From assembly GCA_963854835.1 (NCBI GenBank), contig OY978526.1:90904140-90968139 (forward strand): a stretch of DNA of 64,000 bases, written 5' to 3'. The DNA is from Megamerina dolium. Lineage: Eukaryota; Arthropoda; Insecta; Diptera; Megamerinidae. How positions within the stretch are numbered: position 1 is the stretch's first letter; each line of letters opens with the position of its first letter. The notes under the pieces were generated by a model, which saw only the letters and a program-made list of their open reading frames with translations, made no database searches and was not told the origin of the DNA. Both the position numbers and the translations under genes were made by a program. Below are positions 49,706-63,488 of this stretch, piece after piece.

Positions 49706-51059
49706 TTGGCTCTACTGCTACCTAGATGTGTACTAAAATCAAATCAATTGAAAATTATGAGTGTTTGTATTTGTGTAGCTCATTTCAGTTTATTTGCTGA
49801 AAACATTCCCTGATCGCTTCTCGAGAAGGACTTTTGGAAGCAGTAACATACAGCGATACTGAGATGTGGATTTCTCATGCTTTAAATCTGTTCGATAATG
49901 TGTTATGTTGACAATGTATTAACAAATTTCTGCTAGGTATATTTTAATTTTATCCCGTTTAAATGCATATACATATTCCAATTACTGATTCAACTAATTC
50001 ACAATTAGAAAAGAAACAATAACTTAAGTTTAGAATAAAAGAAAATTTATTCTCATTAAAAACTATCCAAACACAAAGCGATAAAGGTGATGGAAAAAAT
50101 GATTAATTTTTATATCTAAAGAGTTTTTACAATTCCTTCCATCCCTTTTTCCAATTGCATATTAAAAAATTGAACCGATTTTTCTCTCTTCGGTTCTATG
50201 TACATATATAGTATTTAAACACTCCAATTAATATGACAATTACACTTTGTCCTACCAGAACCATTAATCGATTGTAATTGTAATTGTAACGAACTTACTC
50301 TATCATTCATCCTTAACTTGTTTCTCTATTGCAATCAATATTGTACTACTATTAAGGTCAACTTAACATAAAAGTACTTCACTTTTTACTCTCCCGCTCA
50401 TTATATCAAGTATTTTATATTAGATATGTACAAGTACTTGGTTCTTTTTGTTAATTTTGTTTTTTTTTCAGCTTAATCAACTTAATTTTCTTCTATATTA
50501 TTTTATATTAGTTAGTACATAGAGTCAAGTAAATATGAGCATGCCAAAGTTCATAATCATAATCATAATGACACTTTGAGAAAATACAACATAAATTCTT
50601 TGACATTGTGTTAATGACGATGATGATGATGAATTGAACAGGATGTATGTGTGTGTGTGTATGAGATTTAAAATTCTTTTTTTTATTAAACAATGACTTT
50701 TTCTTCATTCTTCTCACTTTTCCTTGCATTATACTTTTCCACTTCACTTTGCTTCATTTACATTTCCATACACACACACAAATTTATTTAAAAGCATTCT
50801 TTGCATTCACTCGCTATGTTATTCGTGACCATTACACTGGTTTATTCATTAATTTTGTCAACATTTTTCTTATGCTTCCTTCTCCGTTATATTTATTATT
50901 CAGAGTGTCCTTCGTGGTCATTTTTTTCTATTTCTTTTATTATCATTTTCCTAGCAAAAAAAGATTTGCCAAGAGGAGTTCGATAAGTCAGTGTCTTGTT
51001 GAATTTCATTCGTCACCTACCATTTGCTGATAGACAACCGCCAAATTTTGAGTAAGTTA
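49706..51059. other. Gene-free stretch
   Basis: AT-rich, GAT run near 50616-50632 and GT/CA runs near 50645 and 50769. No exon found. Confidence 0.4.
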
Positions 51060-52985
51060 CATCATTTAGTTTGTGTTTGACAGCCATTGAAAAGAGAGAA
51101 CCTCGTGAATTTAGATGTAAAATGTAAAAAAATGAATTTCGTGAATTTTGCAGTAAAAAAACATCACCGAAACAAAATTTTTTTCACAGAATGGCTTGAT
51201 ATATACTATGGGAACTCTACACAATCAATTTCAATGGTTAAGGAGTAGTTTACTGACTTTTGTTGTGGTGGTCGCGCAAGCACAAGTGACGCCGAACGTT
51301 CAGGTCTCCATCGTAAAGCCAAAAATAATCTATAAACTCCTTGGAGTGATATTGTAGATCGAAATTTGGTGAAGTGGCTGATGTTGTGGTACCTCAACTG
51401 AGCGTGTACATTATATTTTGCATGAATATTTGGACATGAAAAAGCTATTCGCAAGATGGTTTCCGCGTTTGTTCACAACTGACAACACACGCAATTGTGT
51501 GACCACTTCAAAGGAATATTTAGTTATGTTCAAACGCAGTCCGTAGCCATTGAAAAAACAAGGCACAACATAATACTCCAGAGACTAACGTAACGTCAGC
51601 GAAGAAACGGAAGCGATAAGAACTAGCCCCTCAGCAGCTTTAGAAATAATAACAAGTCTCAATCCTCTACACCTTGTGGTCAAGAGGACAGCAGCCAGTG
51701 CAGTCATAAGGCTTCCGAACTCTATTCTCCTGAAAGAAGGCAACCTAAAAGGGCACATTAAGATTCTAGACGCAGTCTGGAATTCACCGGGCCTCACGGT
51801 CTTTGAGAGGATGGATAAAAAACTTATATTCTCCAAACTCTTTGAAGTGATCATTCACGATCGCTCAGCGTGGAGAAACAACGAAATATTTCTAAAACAG
51901 GGCTCACAGTTATGATACATTGATGGGTCCAAAATGGAATATGGTAGTGCTTGAGCGGGAATTGTAGGGCCAAATTTCCGGAAGGCAATTGTAATGGGAA
52001 AAATAGCTTCCATTTTTCAGGCGGAGGTCAACGCCTTAGAGCTATCTGTCAGAGAATGTCTACGTAGGGGCACTGGAGAAACCAACATATGCATTCTTTC
52101 AGACAGTCAGGCAGCTCTAAAATCACTAAGGAATTTCTCGTTCCAATCTAGGCTGGTCTGGGAATTCTTTGAACTTCTCAATACCTTAGCAAAGGGGAAC
52201 TCTAATTTGGGTACCGGGACACGAGGGGCATGCAGGCAAATAGGGGACAGACACTCCTTTCATAGGCCCAGAACCCTTCTGCGGGGTAAACAGTAGCTTC
52301 ATGAATAACTTAATATGTGAAGCGGAAAAAAGTAGTCTAATCGATTACTTAACTATCGCATGATGAAAATGGGTGTGGTTAACAACGATCTCTATCGACT
52401 CTGTCTTGAAGAGCAGGAAACAGCAGAACACGTTCTTTGCAATTGCCCAGCTGTGGCTAGATGCAGACTAAACTACCTAGGTAACGGATTCATAGTTCCC
52501 AGAGACCTAGTTAAAATCAATCCCATAGCAGTAACAAGATTTATAAATAGTCTTGAAATCTGCTACATAGTGATAGATCTTCAGGTCGCAGTGCTTCATA
52601 GCCTTGATAATAATAATAACGTAACGTCAAAGCAGTGGATATCTCCGGATGAATGCAAAGGAAGCCAAAGAGGGTCTGTCGGCCAGCAAAGACATGGCGA
52701 CAGTTTTTTGGAAAACATACGGTGTCATTCACATCTTGAAAAGAGTTAAACGAACACCGTCGAATATTATTTGCAGTTATTGAACAGATTCAACATTGAA
52801 TTAAAATAAAAGAGACCATATTTGGCAAAGAAAAAAGTGCTCTTCCACAATAACAACGCAACGGTACACATGTCCGAGGTAGCAAGGGCAAAATTACATG
52901 AATTCGTTTACGAACTTCGAGTCCATCCAGCATATTCTACAGATTTAGCCCCTGCGACTATTTCCTCTTTAGTTCACATTCTTTA
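51060..52985 (+). mobile_element. Mariner family D remnant, split by a LINE
   Basis: Degenerate plus-strand mariner transposase. The start region near 51123-51133 reads KNEFREF, followed by GGRASTSDAERSG, HYILHEYLDMKKLFARWFPRLFTT (51400-51480) and QHNTPETNVTSKQW across the LINE insertion. After the insertion come ATVFWKTYG, LAKKKVLFHNNNATVHMSE (second catalytic Asp is Asn) and HPAYSTDLAP (52920-52950). Stops and shifts are frequent and no terminal repeats are visible. Boundaries are approximate. The irritans-like sequence differs clearly from family A and is older by its decay. Confidence 0.75.
51599..52616 (+). mobile_element. I-like LINE, 5'-truncated, with RNase H domain
   Basis: Flanked by a perfect 13-bp duplication TAACGTAACGTCA (51586-51598 and 52617-52629). 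The plus strand encodes LVVKRTAASAVIRLPNS, an RNase H domain (YIDGSK, then FQAEVNALELS, then ILSDSQAALKSL), a GPEPFCG motif, and the C-terminal zinc-knuckle-like CRLC...HVLCNC at about 52395-52445. It ends with GGTCGCAGTGC and a TAATAATAA tail. RNase H points to the I group of non-LTR elements. A TGA before YIDG and frameshifts near 51955, 52210 and 52365 inactivate it. Confidence 0.88.
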
Positions 52986-53957
52986 ATTTTCTCTTTCATT
53001 ACTTTTGAATCAAACTGTATGTACTTACAATATGTTATTAACTTGCTTAAATATTTAAAAAAATATTTCTACAGTATCTTTTTCTTTTTTCTTTATTTTT
53101 TTTCTTTTTTTTTTTTGTTTGTACATAATTAATCAATTATATTAACGTCTGACTAAATATTTTCTCCATCATTTCATTTCAATTATCTATAACGAAATGG
53201 TAAATAAATTGGAACGAAACCAAAAAAAGAAACAAACAAACAAATAACAACACAACGTGTGTCCGTTAAATGAAGCATTAGCATTAGTTAATGATTCTGT
53301 ATACTATATAGCTATATACTATACGTTACCTATATATACAGATGTATAGTATATAGCAGAAATACGCATATTTTATTTAATTAATTACATATTAATTTAT
53401 TCTCCTTGGTGAATTTAATATTACATTAATATTATTCCTAAATTTGCGTTATATATTTTCTAAATGTGCAGATATTAGGGATACCAGCTGTAAGTCAGAT
53501 TTTTTAATTTTTACATTTTTTAAATACAATATATATTTTGGTCTCAAAGCTTGTCCGTCAGTAATCTATTTTCATATCTATTGCGAAAATATTCTATTCT
53601 ATATATGTTCTAAATTTTTTTCGCAAAATATCTTTTACAAAATCTCCATTAATTTTAGAAACCTGGGATCTCAGAATCTAAGGATCGCTAGCACATTTTC
53701 TATATACATTTTATACTATGTATATATCAACATGCTATGTAATATAAGTATCTGTGCAAGTATTATACAGAATATTCTTATCCTGTATTATGCGTACATA
53801 TATTGTGTGTTAGTTTTGCTCCAACCAAAGGAAATAAGGTAATAAGATCTCTTTCGCCTTCATAGCGCTTTAGGCTGTAATATTTTCTAAATGAGGCGAC
53901 CATGTTTTTCCTAGTCGAATTCGAATTATGTCCCACTGTGTTGTTGATTGAAATTTT
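52986..53957. other. Gene-free stretch
   Basis: AT-rich with T tracts near 53085-53117. A plus-strand open frame at 53444-53842 is AT-biased Tyr/Ile/Phe-rich sequence with no recognisable domain. Confidence 0.35.
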
Positions 53958-54215
53958 CAATGCGCTGGCTACGTTATGTCGAGCGAATGGAAGAAGACGC
54001 TTCAGCGAAAAGGGTATTTAATTCGGCACCCGCTGGAGGACGCAGAAAAAGAGGAAGACCAAACCTCCGTTGGAAGGACCAAGTGTTGGGTAACCTGACG
54101 GTGTTTGGAATATCCAATTGGCGCCAGCAAGCGAAGAACAGAGAAGACTGGCGCCTCATTATATGTTCGGCCTAAATCGATCATCGATTGTTATGGCCAC
54201 ATAAGAAGAAGAAGA
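53958..54215 (+). mobile_element. RTE-like LINE 3' end, 5'-truncated
   Basis: Plus-strand frame MRWLRYVERMEEDASAKRVF, then GGRRKRGRPNLRWKDQVLGN and FGISNWRQQAKNREDWR, is the same C-terminus as the element at 1244-2200. The shared 3' UTR (CCTAAATCGAT, TTATGGCCACATAAG) ends in an (AAG)n tail. No clear duplication seen. Confidence 0.82.
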
Positions 54216-55289
54216 TACATTTAATAACATTTTTCTCTGTAATTGAGAGCAGGTTGATTTTTTCGTGAAATTATTCTTTTACAAAAAGTCATTATTTTCG
54301 GTCACTAAAAATGCCACACTTAGGTAGGATTTTTTTTTCAAAAACAAATAAAAGAAGATTTGTAATGTACTTTTTAAAAATATGATGTTAAATAAGAATC
54401 AAATTCTCTGTAAAACGAAATCTTTCGATATGAAATTGAAAAATAATACTACACTAGAAACATATGGTCACTTTATTCTCTATATGCCGTTTTTATATAT
54501 AATATTTGAAATTCTCACTGTCGCTATCTTACTCTGATTCACTTATCATATCATATTTACAACAACAACAACAACAACCTCAACAATAACAACAGCAGCA
54601 GCAGCAGCAGCAGCTATGACTTGAGGCTTTTTTGTGTACCTATTTTATTTCCGTTTCCCGTTATGTGGTACTGGTTGGTGATTGCATACTGCTTACGTAC
54701 AAACACAAGCAACAATACGCTGAATAGCGCTGCTGATTCTATTTTATTTTATTTTTTTCTTTCTGTAATGTATGTTTTTATATTTAACTTTTTGAAATGT
54801 GGATTTTACAATATATATGTAATGCAAAAAAAGAAGACAGTTCTAATATAAAGTAAAGTAAAAGAAAATGAACAAGGAAAAGAGAGAGAGAGAGAGAGTA
54901 CAGGAATACCGGCAAAGGCATACCAAGTATTTTGAACTGAATTATTTATGCATGTCACGTTATTTGGTAGTAAAATAGGCAAAAATTGCAAATGTCAGTA
55001 AAAATTTGTTTTTGGAATAACTGATTTTTTTTTTTTTGTTCTTCTGATTATTCTTTTATGCATATATAATATATATGTACCACACATAGTTGTATGCATA
55101 TTTTCTATTTATTCTTGGTTGTGCTTGTTTTATTCTCATATGTAGAGTAGATTGGGATAAGTTTTCAGATTTTCAGATCATAATTTTAAAGATGAGTAAA
55201 TATCATCGTAAAGGTATAAAACAATGAAAAGAATACATTCCAAATGATACAATTTTTTTTTATTAACAAATTCTTAATTGTCTTTAATA
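54216..55289. other. Gene-free stretch
   Basis: Contains (CAA)n and (CAG)n runs at 54560-54614 and an AG run near 54882-54898. No exon. Confidence 0.4.
54560..54614. repeat. (CAA)n/(CAG)n triplet repeats
   Basis: About six CAA triplets, a short interruption, then about seven CAG triplets. Confidence 0.9.
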
Positions 55290-55807
55290 GCGTAGACAGA
55301 CGTTAATCCGGATTACCGGCGCACTTAATCTGAATAAAATATTAACCTGACAAACGGCAGTATTGCGGATTAACTAAACAGCTGATTGCTGTTTTATTAG
55401 GTCTACTCATTTACATTACTGTCACTATCAATTTTTGTCATCTCTCACTCTCGATATGAGAAAATCTACAAGAAGTACGTGAACTGAAAACTATCAGAAA
55501 CTTGTAAATTGACATTCACAGTTCGTAATTGACAGCTGGATTTATTTTTTCGCCAACACTTTTCATGTCGAAAACTATTAACAATTGTTGAAAGTTTTTT
55601 ACAAGCGAACATACAAATTGTTTTGTAAGTTGGATAGAGAAAAATTCACAATAAAAAATTTTCAGTAGTGTTGCCATCGCAAATTGTCGTAATGCTCTTT
55701 TATTTTGAGAATTAACTCATAGAGTTAATGCGGATTAGCTGCAGTTAATGCCCGAGTTAATTCGAATTAAATCGTTAATCCGGATTAACACTGCCGTCTG
55801 TCAGGGC
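55290..55807. mobile_element. MITE-like element with TTAATCCGGATTA ends
   Basis: Left end GCGTAGACAGACG then TTAATCCGGATTA; right end, in inverse, GCCCTGACAGACGG then the same palindromic TTAATCCGGATTA motif. TA lies outside both ends. A second copy of the terminal motif (CTGACAAACGGCAGTATTGC) lies about 60 bp inside the left end. The 518-bp interior is non-coding. The superfamily cannot be told from this. Confidence 0.6.
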
Positions 55808-56548
55808 TATAAAAGTACTAGGATATGATCTTACTTTTGTTTTCGCTATACGTTTTTGTTCTGTTATAGTCACCATTTTACAAAGCTTATCGTAGGCTAT
55901 GTAGTAATTACAGTGGAAATGATGTGCGAATTATATAGAAATTTGAGGAAGGATTTTTTTGTTCCTTATTGAGCAGTGAATGTACGATGTGAAAAATGCT
56001 GTTAACTGTAAATATTGCAGTTGTTGCTTAAAGTGTCACATGAAGACCCATTACTCTTATATTTTTGGCTTAAATTATACAATATGAACATGGTAAAAAC
56101 ATAACGGTGCAACCCATACTTTAAATTATTCCAATCTATAGACGTTTCCCTTACATATTGCTGCTTTCTGTTTGTTGTGATTATCATTTACACCGTATTA
56201 CTATACTATAAAGCTTTACCCCATTATATTGATGCTATCTCCTCTACAATTTCACTCCAACTCCATGCGAATGCAAGCCTGTATCTGTGTGTGTGTGTGT
56301 GTAAAACATTCTTCCTTTTCAAGTCAGTATTGTTAGTTTTGTTGTTCCTATTTCTGTCTGTCCATATGGCTTTAGGCGTTGACATGTTTGCTTTTTCTTT
56401 TTTTTTTTTTGCAGTCAAATTCTTTCTATAATTTCATTTTATTTTATTTTTATTTGTTTATTTGTTCACTGTTTTTATTTTTTAATAAAGAAAGCGAGGA
56501 AGATGTGCTAAAACATATTGTTGAACTTTTGTGTTTATGCTTTAGGTA
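55808..56548. other. Gene-free stretch
   Basis: AT-rich with a GT run near 56286-56302 and T tracts. Nothing else. Confidence 0.4.
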
Positions 56549-57649
56549 CGAGGGCGGTTCCAGAATTACCTGACCTAACAAAGAAAACAACAAATTTGTG
56601 AAAATTTCTCAACATAATCTCCTTCTGGCTCTATACACTTTTTTCAGCGATATTCTATAGCTTCGATACCCTGTATATAGTCGGAACTGTCTAGCTCATT
56701 AAAATAGCCATCTACCGCAGACTCCACCTCTCCACCACCAAGCCATTTTTTCAAATTTTGAAATAGAAAATAACTCGAATGAGCTAAATCTAGCGAATAT
56801 GGTGAGTGCTGAAGCAATTCGAGCTTTAACTCATTGATTTTGGGCATCGCAATATCGAATGTGTGAACTGGTGCATTGTCTTGATGAAACAACACTTTCT
56901 TTTTCGCCAAATGCGGCGTTTTTGCTTTAATTTCATCACTTAAACGCTGCAACAAATTAGCATAATACTAGTCGTTGATTTCCTTTTTGAAGATAATCAA
57001 TAAAAATTATCCCACGTGCATCCCAAAAAATAGACGACATAACCTGGCCTGCAGATGGAACTGTCTTCGCCTTCTTTGGACACGATTCTCCCCTTTCAGT
57101 CCACTGTTTTGACTGCTCCTTTGTATCAGGTGTGAAGTGGTGGACCCATGTCTCATCCATGGTTAGGAATCAACGCAAAAACTCAGCTTTATTACTGTGA
57201 AACATCGCCAAACACCCTATAGAAACATCTTCACGACATTGGTTTTGTTCTATTCTGAGCAAATCTTAACCGTTTCTGGCGTGGCCATCTCAATTTAGTG
57301 ACCACTACGGTGTTCGTCTTGGCAGCTCGTACGACCCAATATTTTATGGTCGTAAACGAAGGAGCAGGCTCCCCTAAAGTAAAATCTAGTTCGATTTTAA
57401 TATTAGTTGGACTGAGACCTTTAAAATGAAAGTATTGAATTACATAACGGTGACCAATTTTTTCCATGTTTACAAATTCACTGAAGTCGTTAACTTTCGA
57501 TGGGTCCAAAAAAAAAAATACTAAACAACGTGGCGTATTGAAACTTAAAACATATGTTTTATAAGGTTGCCACTTTTCACCAAAGTAATTTTTTTCAAAC
57601 TACTGCCGCCATCTATATGTCAGGTCGGGTAGTTCTGGGACCGCCCTCG
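56549..57649 (-). mobile_element. Mariner family A copy 7, defective
   Basis: Both inverted ends are present. The minus strand encodes transposase from ATG 57460 (MEKIGHRYVIQYF): MDETWVHHFTPDTKEQ with the first Asp at about 57160, WDARGIIFIDYL, HQDNAPVHT with the second Asp, and LAHSSYFLF where the third Asp is Ser. Deletions and frameshifts break it between the N-terminal and central parts (near 57250-57310) and at about 56960. 1.1 kb. Confidence 0.92.
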
Positions 57650-59633
<1,984 letters not shown>

Positions 59634-59963
59634 ATATACGTATACATACATGTCTATTTCATAAAACTACACGTACTTAAAAACGATGATCAAGTAGTTG
59701 AAATGCTCTTTAAGGAAAAACCACTCCAAATATGTAGAGTATTACTGAGCCGCATGAACATAAAATTGTAAACTTTACGCAAACACGCAATAAGAATAAA
59801 TATGAAGGAATACATATACTAGTACATATGTATTTATAAAGTGCACATGAAAATAAATAAGTAAATTGGTGCAACGCAACTTTTAAAAACAGAAATTGTG
59901 GCACCATAGGTTTTAAGAATTTTGATAGAGCATTTCTTCCAATATTTTAGTACGCATTAAATT

Positions 59964-60065
59964 TGAACAACATTGAAAGGGATCTACTTTAATTTGCTAA
60001 TTGTGAACGATATAGATCTTGTGACATCATTTACATATTTCTGAACTATATCACAGTACTCTATG
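59964..60065 (-). mobile_element. Degenerate SINE-body fragment
   Basis: Matches the SINE interior on the minus strand (GAAAGGGATCTACTTTAATTTG compared with GAAGGGACCTACTTATTTTA; CTTGTGACATCAT; ATCACAG) with many substitutions. Part of it is copied in inverse in the hairpin that follows. Confidence 0.6.
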
Positions 60066-60287
60066 AGAACCCGTCCATGGAAACTTTTTCTGTCTGAACA
60101 ATTGTCCAATATATGACAGGGACTGTTTCACCCCTATCTTCAACCTCTCAACATCTCACAGGGGTGAAACAGACAATGTCATTTATTGGACAATTGTTCA
60201 GACAGAAAAAGTTTCCATGAACGGGTTCTCATAGAGTACTGTGATATAGTTCAGAAATACGTAAATGATGTCACAAGATCTATATCG
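60008..60287. repeat. 280-bp near-perfect inverted repeat (hairpin)
   Basis: Arm 60008-60135 is the inverse complement of 60160-60287 with about 6 mismatches in 128 bp by hand alignment. The 24-base loop is 60136-60159. The outer part of each arm derives from the SINE body, and the inner part (TGTCTGAACAATTGTCC, TGTTTCACCCCT) does not match other SINE copies here. A transcript of either strand would fold into a long hairpin. Confidence 0.95.
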
Positions 60288-61473
60288 CATTTATTTTAGC
60301 ATTTTATATATTTCATTATGACCAAGATATATTTAATTTTACCCTCCATTTACAGAAAAAAATTTGATTAGAAACGTTTTTGAACATCTTTCGTGTGAAT
60401 TATATTTAGCACTCGCTGTTAATACTTCATTCGTTAAATTTGGTTGCTTTTTATCTAACTTTTCACTTCTTCAGTTTTTTTACAACGCACAACTCATTTC
60501 CTCACTGGGCTAGCTCTTTAAAAATGTAAGAATTTTTGCAATAAAACTCATTTTGGCAAACCAAGCATAAAATATACAATTTGCCAGTACCATTTTTCCA
60601 GTACAATTGTTTTTATTTCTCGCCGCCCCCACCCTTACATAATTAACAATGTCATTGTGTTTATTGTTGTTCAGTTTTTGTGTTACTACTTTCAAGTTAT
60701 TGTCGTCGGACTGGTTATTGGCATAATTGTTGAAGTTACTGTTACTTTTCTCCATATTGTTTTTGTATTGTAACCATAAACATGTGTAATTTTATAACAA
60801 AACACACACACACACACAATACTCCAGACATATGCTCACTTGTACTACACATTCGATCATGCAAGCGTTTAAGTATAAGAGCAGCACAAAAAAAAACATA
60901 TAATATAAAGTTCGAAACAAAAGGTAAAAAACGCATATAAAAAATATTGTAATAAAATGCACAAAAAACACCCAAACACCCACATATGTATATGTGTACA
61001 TACATATATACGTGTGGGAGTTTGAGTGCACATTAGAACTGTTCATATTTACTAACGACGAAATTCTATCACAGCAACAATGTTCTTCTTTTCTTTTTTT
61101 TTTTTTTTGTTCCTTTGACGCTTATGTATAGCACACAATTATTAATGCCTGACAAATAAAACACACATCTGCATACAGATTTTTATTAAAACCGATTTTT
61201 TCCCCCAAAAAACTTTAAAAATCATTACACGCATGAGAAACATCAAATTCTGAATATGACAAATATTTTGCGGCCAGGTTTAATGTAAGGTACATACGCA
61301 CTATTAATAAGTTGTCCACAAAAATTCAACCCCATATGGATCCCTTCAAAACAAACTTCAGAAATAATAAAAGTACAGATGCGAAATTTTCGACATTAGT
61401 TATTCTCGCCATCATTGTTGTTTTTGCTATTTTTGTTGTTCTTGCTCTTTTACTGTTGTACACATATTGTATA
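60288..61473. other. Gene-free stretch
   Basis: CA run near 60804-60818, T tracts, no exon found. Confidence 0.4.
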
Positions 61474-62497
61474 TATAAGATCTAGTAAAAATTAATCCAT
61501 TATTTTTGCATTAAATTTAAGGTTTTAGTTAGCATACTTAGAATGATCCGATTTAGGTCAAATATGCACCGTTTTGTTTGATGCCACTCTCATAAAAACC
61601 CTCGTCCCTATTGGCAAAAAACTGAGACAGTCGATTTTCACAAGCTTCTCTTGAGGCGAATTTTTCACCAGCAAAATCATTCGCCACAGACAGGAACAGG
61701 TAGTAAACACTTGGTGCCACATCTAGACTGTAAGTTTGATGCATAAAAGCCTCCCAACCAAGCTCACGGAGCTTCTGGCGAGTCACTATCGATGTGTGTG
61801 TGGCCTGGCGTTATCCTGATGGAACACAATTCCTCTCCTATTGGCGAAAGCTGGCCGCTTCTGGGCGATTGCTTCCTTCAGACGGTCCAATTGTTGACAG
61901 TACTGGTCCGAATTAAGAGTTTAGTCGTAGGGGAGCAGCTCATAGTAGATGATTTCCTGCCAATCCCACCGAACACATAGCAAAATCTCCCTCGCGCCGG
62001 CTCACCGCGATTCGACTACGACCATTTTCGCTTGACGTTGTCGTAAGTGACCCACTTTTCATCACCAGTAACCATCCGCTTCAGAAATGGATCGATTTTG
62101 TTGCGATTCAGCAGCGATTCGCAGATGGAAATTCGGTCCATGAGGTTTTTTTGCGTTAACTCGTGTGGCACCCATACATTGAGCTTGCACGTGATTGGCT
62201 ATTACAGTATCAGGATCATAAACACTATTCACATTTTCAGCCGTCTGGCTTATGTTTTCGCCTTTACCGAAGAAAAACTGTAAAATATGGCATATTTTCT
62301 CTTTACTGGTGTCAATCATTAACGCACGCTCAAGCAATACTGAGTCGAGCAATCACAAAACTGCCTGAAAAGTTTATTTTGTATGAAATCCTATCTTTCT
62401 AATGCCATCTAGCGTAACCCGATCGCACTTATACGCGAGATACAGATTAGTAAAGCCATCTATTGGAAAAATAATGGATTACTTTTTACTACAACTG
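61474..62497 (-). mobile_element. Mariner family B copy 5, internally deleted
   Basis: Left repeat TATAAGATCTAGTAAAAATT and a degraded right repeat. On the minus strand the start MIDTSKEKI lies near 62320. A deletion near 62186 removes about 60 codons of the DNA-binding region and joins NHVQ to the VWVPHEL segment. MTRQKLRELGWEA and APSVYYLF follow, so the third catalytic Asp is Val. A small deletion near 61990 removes the AKPGLTVRK segment. Confidence 0.88.
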
Positions 62498-63454
62498 TGT
62501 ATAGTATAAGTGTTTTATATGCAATAAAAATACAAATTCTAACAATAGAAAATATCCAAATATTTACGATTCATTAAATCAATTGTATTTCAGAATATTA
62601 TATCTTTATTCATTTTAGGGAAAAAATCGAATTTTCTGCGTCTTGTATTTTGATGAACGCGATATCGAGTCGCCATAAAATTAATGTAAGATTAAGTTTT
62701 GCAAAAAAAAAACTACATGTGATATTTTTGGGAATAGCCGGTTAAAAATGTTCCATTAATTGTGTTACTTATTACAAGCAAAACAACAATAAATCAAAAA
62801 TATAGCAAAATTCCCTGATTCAAAGCACTAGCTCAATGATATCTCGAAGATACTTTCGTGAGGCAAAAACAAACAAAAAAAAATTGTTTTTGTTTTGATA
62901 TGAACACGTGAAGTACATGCATATGCATTATATGATATATTCTACTATCCAACTAACTACCCACTTTGTACAGTAACATCTGTTGGTGTTGTTTCATTTA
63001 GCCTAAATTTGGTTTTGTTTATGTTATTTATTTGTTGTTGTTGTTGTTGTGCGTCGTCATAAAACTTTCATTTCATGTTTTTGTTCTTTTATTGAATACC
63101 AGCTGAGACATTTGTCGTTGATGGCGTTCTTACGATGTCAAATGTTATTCTCTTTAAAAGTAATTTGTTGCTTTTATTTAAAATGAGTATGTATGTATGT
63201 ATGTTAGGTACATTATACTTCTTTTTATCATCATTTTTGTTATTGTTTTTTGTTTTATAATAAGAAAGTAAGATAATATGAATGAATATATGCATTTATA
63301 TATAAATGTACATATATATGCATGCATACTCGTATTTAATGAAAAGTTGAATTTATTTTTAAAAAAATGGTGTTTGTGTTACTTGAAAATACTTGAAACA
63401 AGAGGGAACCTATTTATCTGAGTATGTGAGTGGGAGACAAATATTGTATGCGAA

Positions 63455-63488
<34 letters not shown>

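Noticed and set aside
53444..53842. 132-codon plus-strand frame
   Set aside because: Biased to Ile/Tyr/Phe/Asn as expected of AT-rich noncoding DNA, with no domain or conserved motif.
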